A DNA stretch of 64,000 nt from Helicoverpa zea (Eukaryota > Arthropoda > Insecta > Lepidoptera > Noctuidae). The stretch covers positions 1,552,501-1,616,500 of the forward strand of contig NC_061476.1 of assembly GCF_022581195.2 (NCBI RefSeq), written 5' to 3'. How positions within the stretch are numbered: position 1 is the stretch's first letter; each line of letters starts with the position of its first letter. Of the stretch, positions 55,019 to 64,000 are shown piece after piece. The notes under the pieces were generated by a model, which had not been told where the DNA came from, did no database searches, and worked only from the letters and a program-made list of their open reading frames with translations. Made by a program: the position numbers and the translations under genes.

Positions 55019-57049
55019 ATTTTTATTTCTGTTTCAACCTATATTACACTTTTTAAATGAGGTTGATTTTCAATTCTGTGAAATAGACTAAGGAACTTTT
55101 AATCTCAATAAGTTTGTAATATTTCATTAGGAGCCTATGTTATTAGGTTTTATATAAAGAATAAATTCCAATTGTATGACTTCATGTCCTGTCGTAACTA
55201 TTTTTACATTAAAAATATGATATTGACAGTGAGAAGTCACATAATTACAGATTGGCTTGCATTCTTAGAAAGTTTTTAAATTGACCAAAACTTTTGCTAA
55301 ACGGCATAAAAACCTAAATATTGATTCAATTTCTCAAATGGAATCATTAATATGGAAGTTCCTGGCATTATAATTCTTGTGATATAATAATAGTAATGAA
55401 AAAGGGTATTAATAATTATCATTAATCAGTAATTTAACATTTCCGCATTTTTTTCTTGTGCTTGTTTCAAAACTTTGAATAATTTATCTAAGCCTTTTTA
55501 CTTTCTACTGTTCAGATATTGTGATTTATTATTATTATTTATTCCTCACTGTGCCCACCAGTGAGGCAAAAACCTAATTATTATTATCGAAATTATTTAG
55601 TCAAAAGTGTAATATAGGTTTTACATTTGATTAATTTTACAACAACATTGTTATGTTTGTTATATTAATTTATTAGATTTTTTAAAGATTGATTTATTAA
55701 ATAAAGATTTAATTTATTGCTGTTTCTGTGAAATTCTGTAGTGACAGGGTAACTGTTGTTTGTTTTCAGAGATTTTCTTGTAAATGTTTTCAGTTAACTT
55801 ATTTATTGATAGTTATTACTTGAAATGAGTGTAATTCTTATGAATAAACCAATATACTAAACTCTTACCCACTTAAAAGTGAAGGTGTCTGTATGAAAAA
55901 AACTACAATAAGAAACAAGAACCTTTAATAGTGTATGATTATCTAAAAAAATTGTTTCAATAACAAAAATCCTAAGCTTACACTTAGTTCAAGCAATAAA
56001 AAGATAAAAAAATACTCTAAGAAAAAGGTATGGCAAAGTGTGCTAAACACCATAAAAGGAAATGCCCATTGATTTGAAAACTCATGCAAAATGTATTGGT
56101 TTGTATGGAATATAGGAATTATTGTGAAAATTGTTTTGTAAGAAATGTACTCAATTGTGTAGAATGATATAAAAATAATAAAAAAACGTATTTTTAATTT
56201 AGTTCCTATCGAAGTCCATTCTTGCATCCTTCCATGATATATTAATAGTTTGTTCAAACAAAATGTCATTATTTTTTAACGCTTTTTGCTCCTTTATGTA
56301 TAGATAAGCACTTTGAAAATAACATTAAGTCTATCAAATAAGTAACTTAAAAGAAACTTATCTTCTATTTATAAAATTTCTTCCCAGCAAATTCTCCCTG
56401 TGCATCAGCCTACTGCAAATTAATGAATGAGAATAAATACATTCAACCACTCTAAGATTCTAGAACTATGCTTGAACTTTTTGAAATCCTTAATTCAGGC
56501 TAGGCCAGCTTATAAGAACGACGAAGTTTCTTCTCACTCGAACCCCAGATATTTTCAAAGTGCCTGACTTGACATAAAGGATATACCATCAAATACTAAT
56601 CTAGAAATGTATGTACTACCATAAGTATATTTAATATTGGTCTGTATTAACCTGAATGATTTTGTTATTAATCCTATACCTAATTTTATGGTCCCAGTTG
56701 GGTACCAATTGTTGATCAGTTTTTCTGTAAGTTCCTATAAACGTGTATTGTTTTCGCACAAAATGTTTTATTTTCTCAATGGTGTATGTATGAAGCCCTG
56801 CCCAGTAAGGATATAGTTAATACTCCCTCAATAGCAGATAATGATTACAAAATTTTTAGCTTTGCTACGGGTTTATAATAGCGTGTGTTAATTTTCAGTT
56901 GTTAACATCAAAATGGACACCTAAATAAAAATTTGAAAATGTTTTTTTTCGTTTTATTTACTTCTAACCAGTTTATATTATGAAAAATGGTTCCCCTGTC
57001 CACAAATATAAGTCTAAATAGGCATTTGACCAACTAGCTAGTTTATCAA
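55019..57049. other. Region after the ZAD gene
   Basis: AT-rich, with poly(A) signals of the ZAD gene near its start. Short minus-strand frames (for example 55943-56269) are low complexity and unsupported. Confidence 0.4.
55160..55165 (+). terminator. Poly(A) signal of the ZAD gene
   Basis: AATAAA about 140 bp after the stop codon, followed by T-rich sequence (GACTTCATGTCCTGTCG then ATTTTT). A second AATAAA lies at about 55841. Confidence 0.45.
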
Positions 57050-58030
57050 ATTCAAATTTCAAATTCATTTATTTAGTAAGACATCAAAGATCCACTGTGT
57101 TAGTAACAAAAGATATAGACTTAAACCTATGTATGTTAGTTCCATTGAAAAATTAAAATTAATACTTTATAACTAATAACGACCTGGTTCGGTCGACCAG
57201 CACACGTATGATCGGGTTGTGTACCCGGGCCGCAATTGAGTGCAGAATACTATTTCGACTGCCACGCAACCTCCGCACCATTGAGGCCGATTTTTTTCGC
57301 CATATTGCCTCAAAGTTGTCTGTGCGGGCATCGGCAAACATGCCCGATGCGCTGCAGAAGCGTGGCAGTCTCAACAGTACTCTGAACGCATTATTATATT
57401 GGATACGCAGAGCCTTGTATTGGCACCAGACCCAAAGACGATATATTCTGTCTTCTTTGGATTGTACATTAACCCATGCGACTCCGCGTAGGATTCACAT
57501 ACAGCTAGCAGCTTACGAAGAGCACCGATCAAGGGAGCCAGCAGCACCATATTATCCGCGTAGCTGAGATTATTAAAACAAACTCCATCAACATAACAAC
57601 CGATGCGCATGCTGCTGAGTCGCTCGATCAGTGCATTCACGTACAATTCAAAAAGCAAGGGTGAGGACAGTCCCCCTTGTCTTACTCCACACTCCGGCCT
57701 ACAAGGCTCTGACAGTTCCCCTCCCCATCTTACACGCGCCTCCTGGTTTAAGTACCAGTATTTGAGGAGAGATGCGAGATCTGGCGGCAGCGTTGTAGTG
57801 CCCAGCTTCTGTCATAGTAGATCATACGACCAGGTCAAAGGCCTTGGACAAGTCTAGGAAAACCGCATAAACGGGAGTTTGTCTGTCCGTGTAATACCTG
57901 ACAGCATGCTTTATACTAATAATGGCTGTCTCCGTAAATAACCCAGCGCGGAAGCCGAACTGAGCATCATGGATCTTGATGTGCCTATTTAAATGCGAGT
58001 TGAGCACACTGTCAAGTACCTTGGCTATAA
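57050..58030 (-). pseudogene. Broken non-LTR retrotransposon, reverse transcriptase part
   Basis: Minus-strand fragments in several frames spell a non-LTR reverse transcriptase: LIAKVLDSVLNSHLNRHI, FGFRAGL and VYAVFLDLSKAFDLV (58030-57822), then LSSPLLFELYVNALIERLSS and LSYADNMVLLAP (to about 57440), then RLPRFCSASGMFADARTD (from 57374). It is dead. Frameshifts separate the blocks, the catalytic YADD box reads YADN, and the thumb region is deleted, since the frame jumps from FGSGAN directly to LRIQYNNAFR near 57425. The minus-strand end near 57050 is an A-rich tail (CTAAATAAATGAATTTG), the likely original 3' end. The 5' part was lost where the hairpin MITE (58031-58193) now sits. Confidence 0.85.
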
Positions 58031-58193
58031 GGGTCAATTCTCACTGAAAGAACAGCGGCCGGCAGCGGCCGTAAGAGCACGGACAATGTAAGAGCGCGGC
58101 GCGGCGCGGCCCAGCGCGGCGCCCCGCGGCCCGCCGCGCTCGCGCTCAATCACTTGCATTTGCGGCCGCTGCTCTTTCAGTGGGAATTGACCC
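58031..58193. mobile_element. GC-rich hairpin MITE with TAA target duplication
   Basis: A 163-bp near-palindrome. Both ends begin GGGTCAATTC[TC]CACTGAAAGA and run into CAGCGGCCG; the centre is almost pure G/C (GCGGCGCGGCGCGG). TAA occurs on both sides (58028-58030 and 58194-58196), as expected for the 3-bp duplications of PIF/Harbinger-type elements; superfamily assignment is inference. It interrupts or abuts the reverse transcriptase relic. Confidence 0.8.
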
Positions 58194-58239
58194 TAAGAAT
58201 TATACGGGCATAGCCCACAAAAAAACAATAAATAAGAAC

Positions 58240-61200
58240 AGTTAATTCATGACTTTATTTCAGTATCCGTTCAATTCATACACATCGTTACACTAGAGAA
58301 AATATTTCTTCGCTAAACATATTTCTCGTTTATTTATAAATCACATTTAACATTTTATACGCTAGTTTAAATTTAAACTAATTACTGAAGTACAATTTAT
58401 TTTGTATGGCAGACTACACATTACATGAAGATTAAAATGTGAACTTATACTAACGGAGGCGACACACGAGCGACTGGTCGATCATGTGCGCCGGCCCTTA
58501 TGAACATGCTCGCTACATCTGCTCGTACAGAGCAAAGCTGCTCATAAAGCATGCTCAATTCCAAAGTAACAATGTAGATTGCTTTCATACAACTAATTAC
58601 GAAATAATGATTTAATCAAACAATATACTTTTCAAATTCGTGGTCCCGAAAGCAATTTATACATACATACAATATGCACAAGAATCTACAAAAAATTCAT
58701 TGTTACATTTTGGTCTCCATTTAAAAAAATAGTTGCCACAATAATTAATTGCTCATAGCGCGCGAAATTAACGTTTTATGGGTAATCGTATTTGAACCCT
58801 GTGTTACCATGCAAAAAAAAACTAATTTTAGTTTTTAATTTACAAATAATTAACCGATGAGTATTACAAACAATATTTTATAACAAAATTCGTCTCAAGT
58901 GAAGTCCAAAAAGCATTTTTACAACGATCTTACTTACAACTTTGTCCTTATTATCAATATTGGTTTGTTAAAAATTGATAAAAGGCTAGTTTCAATCAGA
59001 ACTAATAATACATTTTCCAACATTAGTTTATAGTTGAAGCGCACACTTAGACAAAGAAAACTATGTATAAATCTTTTCTATTTTTGCAGTCATTTCAGTG
59101 TACTTTGTATTTTATTTAAAAAGCTATAAACTAACACCAATTTATTTAAAAAAAAGCCTAGGATTTTCGTTGTTTTATCCATAAACTGTAATTCTGACAT
59201 GAAACATGGATAGAGCACTTATTCGTTCTTGCAAACGTACAAGACATAGACAAGTAGTCCATCCATAGACATTAATTCATTAAATTATATAAGTATTTAC
59301 AATCAAAACATTATTAAAAACAGAAATAATTTATCTCAAATCGCGATTACATTTTGACGGAATGTTTTGATTTTATCGTTAAAAAGAAATTTAATACAAT
59401 TTGTAAATTTTAAAATTATTAGCTTCACTTTGTTTTAAAATTATCTTAAGTCGAATTTGTATCTTTGCAAAGCGCTTTTGCTTTAACTAAGCAAGTTGTA
59501 AACATTATTAATATTATAAATAAATGGATGATCTAATTACTTTGACAACAGAATTAAAACTTTCAACATTACATTTCAATTAGGAAGACGGTTATTAAGA
59601 CCTCAATGAAGATGGTTCATTAGTATTTGTAATTAATTGGCATTTATGTTTTAGACAGATTGTAACTTTAACAGTAAGAGTACCAACACACTGCACATTA
59701 AACAGTGGGACGACAAGAAAGTCGTTATGTGCTTTCCACCATTCATTTCTATTTGATGTATGAGCTCGAAAAAGTAGTCGGCCGACTACAATTTTACAGT
59801 GTATGGATTCTCTTAGTCTGATGAATTTACGTTACTTAGTAATTTTGGTAGTTCATGTGAAAAAAAACTTTCGTATACAATTCATAATAGTTTTTGGCAA
59901 TTAATTAAAAATCTGTTTAAAGTTACAATCTGCGTAAAACAATGATGTTAAACAAGAGGCTTGTATGGCACAGATATTAACTTAATGGAATGTTGACTAA
60001 CTTTGAAATTAACCCCTCAACAGGGAAAGATAGTTATAAATTCGTTAATGAGTTATTTAGGTTTAACTGAAAATGTTAATGAAATAATAATGCTAGGTAT
60101 TATAAATACAAATTAGTAGAAAAACGCAAAAAAACATGACAGTATTTTGCTGTGTACAAAAATTAAGAATAGTTTTTCATAGATATGCATTACAATACAA
60201 TAATCAAGATTACAAATGCTTATCATAACTAATTTAAGCAATGCGATTGACCACAAGGTTCATAAACAATATAGAGAGTAAAAAACTCTCTCAAAATTAT
60301 TTTAAAAAAATATATGTTTAAAACAATATTCCTATTAATTCATGTACACAACAAAACACGTGAACTACAAAACTAAAAACGGTAATAAAAAAATATTGCA
60401 TTACAAGAGACGCTAAAAGAAATAGTTTTTATAAAATATATCACATACGTCACAATGTCCTGTTAAGATGAGACTGACACTTTACATATCGCTTATAAAA
60501 GAGTTTTACAGGAGTACTGACAAAACAATAATAGTATATGTTTAGTAATTTTAAATACTATATTTGATAAATCATTGAGTTGTGACTTGACGTTTCATTG
60601 CCAAATAAAATGCTTCCAAAAATCAATTATTGTTAATAAAACATTTCTGGCTGATCTCCAATAATTCGGAAAGTAAAAACTATGTACAGAAAAGCGTCAA
60701 ACCATCGAACAGGACAAAACTAAAGCCTAAAAAAATACAACACTAAAAGCTAAAAACTAAAACTAAAAAATGAGATTTAATTAAAAACTTACACAAGACA
60801 AATGACAATTACATCAGTGCGCGAACAAACCTTTTTAAAAATAGTATTAATTTATTTTAAAATAAAAGTTAAAATAAAACTTTCTTTTTTTGTAATTTTT
60901 ATCAACGCCTCTACTTTGTAATACTGAAAAGCGACATAAAATAATTAATCGCGGCTAAACATCGTGCTGGCAACACTTTGGAGGGCGCCATCTTGAATTG
61001 AGAGTAGAAGTATGAAATCGATGCTTCAAATCATTTACTAAAAAAGTAGGCACATAGCCATCCGATAAAATAGAATAAAAGCGTAAAATATTTTCAAAAA
61101 TATGTAGCGTTAATTTTTGCGTAACAGTTAATCCAAGCTTTGAATAAGTACTAGACTAGTGTTTCGCCCCTCCACCGAGCATTTTCAGGAGATATTGACT

Positions 61201-62887
61201 CGACTGAGTCCAAGGGGCGCAAAACGTACATATTTTATGTCATGAATTTTCACAAAGTAACGCCTGATTCCATAATTTAGAATCAATCAGTTGGTTTGTA
61301 TTTAAAATGAAATATTTTGTAAAAGACAAAATATACATTACATGCGCTCCCCCAAAGCGGCTAACACGACTGACAATCTAAAGTCCATATTATAATCAAC
61401 TATCTATTTAAACGCTATGAACAGTCTAAAGAAAGCTTACTCATTTAACAAATAGTTTTTATTTTATTTAGTATTTTTATCAATCACAACACCGAACGCC
61501 GGTTTGATTCGCTTATGAATTTTTAATAATACTTTCAATTTAAAATTTTGGAATCATGTAAGCAAAATAATTTGAATAGAAGAAAAAAATATTTATTATT
61601 CTTTCACATAATATGAAGAATATATATTTTTTTAAGTCCAAAAAGAAGAAAATATGTATAATCAAGTGCATATTACTTCTACCTTTCTTTTTTCCCAAAA
61701 ACATTCAAGACATCATAGGCAGAAGTCTAATCGTTTACTATACATATTTTGACACCTAAAAAGCAGTCCAATAGTTTCTTTAGGCATTTATCTAATAGTT
61801 TAATTAAGATTTAAATAAATTTCAGCTAGATTTTTGGCTAACTTTTTAGGTTATTTTTTAATAGGTTCTGAAATATTATTAAACCTTCATAAGTATATTT
61901 TGATAGCTCGACATATTCTAAAACTTTTTTTTATACTAGAATAATTACGTTTAAAAGGCAGAGCAACCACACTCTTATTAAAGACCGATTCGAAGAGAAT
62001 GAACTTGTATTTCCAAAATCAAGATGCAGAACACTTATTTTCATATTTATTGAAAAATTGGTCAGAGTTTAGTAGAAAAATACATTATGGAAGTTTGATG
62101 TAAAAATCATAATTATTAGTCTATTTTGAATTAAAATTAGTCTGAAAAATGTCTGAATCTCTGCCTTGGTTTACCTACTATGTACATAGTCTGAGAAAAA
62201 TGTCGATCTACCCCCAAACCAGCTTACACGAACAATAGTAAAACATTTAGTAGACACATTACCGTTTTATATATTTAACCTACGTCTCACTACTTGTCTC
62301 GCGAGCTTGAGTGCTGCTTACACCCCATTTATAAGCAGTCGTGATGATAACTTATTATTATACAGGATGTTTGAGAAATAAACTTGTGTTTTTTACAATG
62401 TATGGACATAAATACGGACTATTGCCGCTTGATTTCAATGAGATCAAATAGATTAATAATGCCTTAATCGAAGAAAATTTTAAATAGTTCCTTTTACGTA
62501 CAGCAAAGGCACAAGAAAGTTAATTTCGAAGAAAAAACCAAGGCAATAGACAGATTTACGTCATTTCGAAAAGTTCTTAATTTACACATCCTGTATTTAC
62601 AATCAAGCAAAGCTAACCACATTCTAAAAATACGATAGTTGACCTAACCCCCACCCATCTATAACGCGACCTCACTATATTACTTAACTTCATGACTAAG
62701 CTTAAAATTTGACAGCGAAAGTCTATCTCACTTGCACTTCTTAGGTCCACATAAGTCTAGTGCCCGAACAAACTAACTTCTCACTCACACAAAAGTACTT
62801 CTCTTTTACACTTTCAAAAATTCCAAGACGTAACTGCGATAACTATGTCCATCTCACTCGCACTTGTACAAACTGTGTATGTTTGTC
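58240..62887 (-). other. Probable very long 3' UTR of the minus-strand gene
   Basis: About 4.6 kb of AT-rich sequence without credible ORFs and almost free of the SINE, MITE and LINE pieces found elsewhere (one short MITE-like motif at 59770-59812). On the minus strand an AATAAA lies at 58254-58259, just before the broken retrotransposon. Four minus-strand TGTANATA (Pumilio-type) motifs occur at 59294-59301, 60681-60688, 62179-62186 and 62594-62601. The repeat depletion suggests transcribed, selected sequence; the UTR call is inference. Confidence 0.45.
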
Positions 62888-63031
62888 TTACTTTTCTCCG
62901 GATGATGAGCTAGACGCTCGGCCGCGGGTTTTCTTGTTTCTCTTGTCGTCTGTCTCTTTTTCTGAGGGTTTTTCTTGAGGAGTTGGCTCCGGTTTTGGTG
63001 GTTGCTGTGGTTGAGGGGGGAGGCTGCCACT
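62888..63031 (-). CDS. Last coding exon of an unidentified Lys/Ser-rich protein
   Basis: On the minus strand an acceptor (TATTTTCAG) opens a 48-codon exon ending in TAA at 62888-62890. It encodes SGSLPPQPQQPPKPEPTPQE, then a charged tail and RASSSSSGEK at the C-terminus. It joins in phase 0 to the exon at 63524-63670. It is low-complexity, Pro/Gln then Lys/Glu, and probably disordered. I do not recognise the protein; the rest of the gene lies beyond the right edge. Confidence 0.7.
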   Translation of the reverse strand, partial: SGSLPPQPQQPPKPEPTPQEKPSEKETDDKRNKKTRGRASSSSSGEK

Positions 63032-63231
63032 CTGAAAATATTTATAACCTAGTGAAACGAAGGTCTATATTCAATGATTACATAAACGCACGTTTTTGTA
63101 AAAAAACTGTTTACTTGAAAAACATAACTGATGTTTGTGTTGTCAGTGAATTTGGGCCAAAGTAAAGGCTTGTAAAAAATTCTGAGTATTTCGTAGAACG
63201 AGGCTGTGTAATAGGTAAGTAGTGGTCTTGT

Positions 63232-63300
63232 TGTTCAAACACCTGCCTCTCAAGTACCATGTACAAGTTCAATGCCAGGCCAGGCAACTTACCTTACAAA
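63232..63300 (+). mobile_element. SINE family B head fragment
   Basis: CTGCCTCTCAAGTACCATGT and CAAGTTCAATGCCAGGCCAG resemble the tRNA-like head at 19206-19260. It lies in the intron of the minus-strand gene. Confidence 0.5.
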
Positions 63301-63523
63301 GTTACTTTTTAAGTTATACATATGTAATTTCTAAATTTTGGTTACGACTAATCGACTTAAGTTGCAGGATAACATCTATTGAAAACCTGGACTTTAAAAT
63401 CTGCATCAATAAAACGTGGTGATTAACGGTTATTTCTTCTTTGTTTAAGAAGAACCCCATACATTGATAAAATAAAGTTTGATGACAACGAAAAGGCTAG
63501 GCACATACTCAACCAGAACTAAC

Positions 63524-63670
63524 CTTCTTCTTAGCATGCTTATCAGCCTTCTTGCTGGGTTTGTGGTCATCATCATCTCTGTCGCGGGTGCCCTTGCGTC
63601 CCATCACGCCGAGTAACTTGCTCACCATGCTATTCTTGCTGCGGCTTTCAGATTCTAGCGGTTCTGGTGA
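63524..63670 (-). CDS. Penultimate coding exon of the same unidentified protein
   Basis: A 49-codon exon between TTGCTTCCACAG and GTTAGT on the minus strand. It encodes SPEPLESESRSKNSMVSKLL, then GVMGRKGTRDRDDDDHKPSK and a lysine-rich end (KKADKHAKKK). The hydrophobic SMVSKLLGVMG segment is the only part likely to be ordered; the lysine run resembles a nuclear localisation or membrane-binding basic patch. Phase 0 at both ends. Function not assigned. Confidence 0.72.
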
Positions 63671-64000
63671 CTGTGGAAGCAAATGTGGAGTATGTTAAGA
63701 TGGGTAGTTTTTACATAAGGTGGAAAATTGTTTTTAGCTGATTATAGATTGGCATGTCCGTTAGTGAGTTGGTGGTGAGCGTTACTGTCAACGGCAATGA
63801 CATAAGAGGGTAGTTCCCGTTGCAGCCAAAAATGTGATCGACGACAACAATATTAGAAGATACTTTAATTGGTCAAAGTTACGGGTAAAATATGGTATGG
63901 CAGTGATAACTTTGATAATTATTACAGACCAAATCCAAAACTAACAAAATGCTTAGGATATTAAAAATCATATACAAAACGAGTACTCCGTTTAAAAGCT

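Noticed and set aside
57208..57567. 119-residue plus-strand frame
   Set aside because: Opposite strand of the reverse transcriptase relic.
1..64000. CRISPR arrays, operons, phage or viral genes
   Set aside because: Nothing of the kind was found; composition, introns and repeats are those of an insect nuclear genome.

Overview
The window is nuclear DNA from an insect, almost certainly a moth or butterfly (Lepidoptera). The evidence is AT-rich sequence, GT-AG introns with compact exons, and a dense load of repeats typical of lepidopteran genomes: tRNA-headed SINEs, retroposon tails ending in ATGATGATG-type microsatellites, Pumilio-scale MITEs and decayed non-LTR retrotransposons. A noctuid-like moth is my guess, not something the sequence proves. 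There is no bacterial, organellar or viral gene, no operon and no CRISPR array.

The main content is one long plus-strand gene, an MDM1 (nuclear protein MDM1, centriole/microtubule-associated) homologue. It runs from an ATG at 4212 to a stop at 53208. I assembled 14 coding exons whose splice phases all agree: 4212-4262, 26700-26811, 27850-27980, 29413-29505, 37336-37489, 41122-41230, 42882-43275, 43693-43823, 44490-44698, 45041-45178, 46225-46419 (probable cassette), 50410-50610, 51557-51631, 52793-53208. This gives 802 residues, or 737 without the cassette exon. The [ST]EYxxxF/Y repeats, the KYPG block, the SQYVYEA block and the C-terminal FWGK motif support the MDM1 assignment. Intron 1 (22.4 kb) and intron 4 (7.8 kb) hold most of the transposon debris.

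Downstream, 54353-55018 is an apparently intronless plus-strand gene for a ZAD-domain protein without C2H2 fingers. At the right edge, 62888-63670 (minus strand) carries the last two coding exons of an unrecognised lysine/serine-rich protein. It is followed by about 4.6 kb of repeat-poor AT-rich DNA that looks like a very long 3' UTR. Between these two tail-to-tail genes sits a broken non-LTR retrotransposon (about 57050-58030) cut by a GC-rich hairpin MITE.

The most notable mobile DNA is: (i) a complete but internally deleted hAT element, 30235-32373, with an 8-bp target duplication and a ~520-bp-arm foldback element nested inside; (ii) a 1.9-kb TIR element, 47851-49748, inserted at TA in a 19-bp tandem array; (iii) a local tandem duplication at 18845-19760 with a SINE inside only the second copy; (iv) several SINE and MITE families with visible target duplications and nesting order. 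I did not find a convincing novel enzymatic or defence system. The unusual material is in repeat architecture and in probable alternative splicing of the MDM1 gene.
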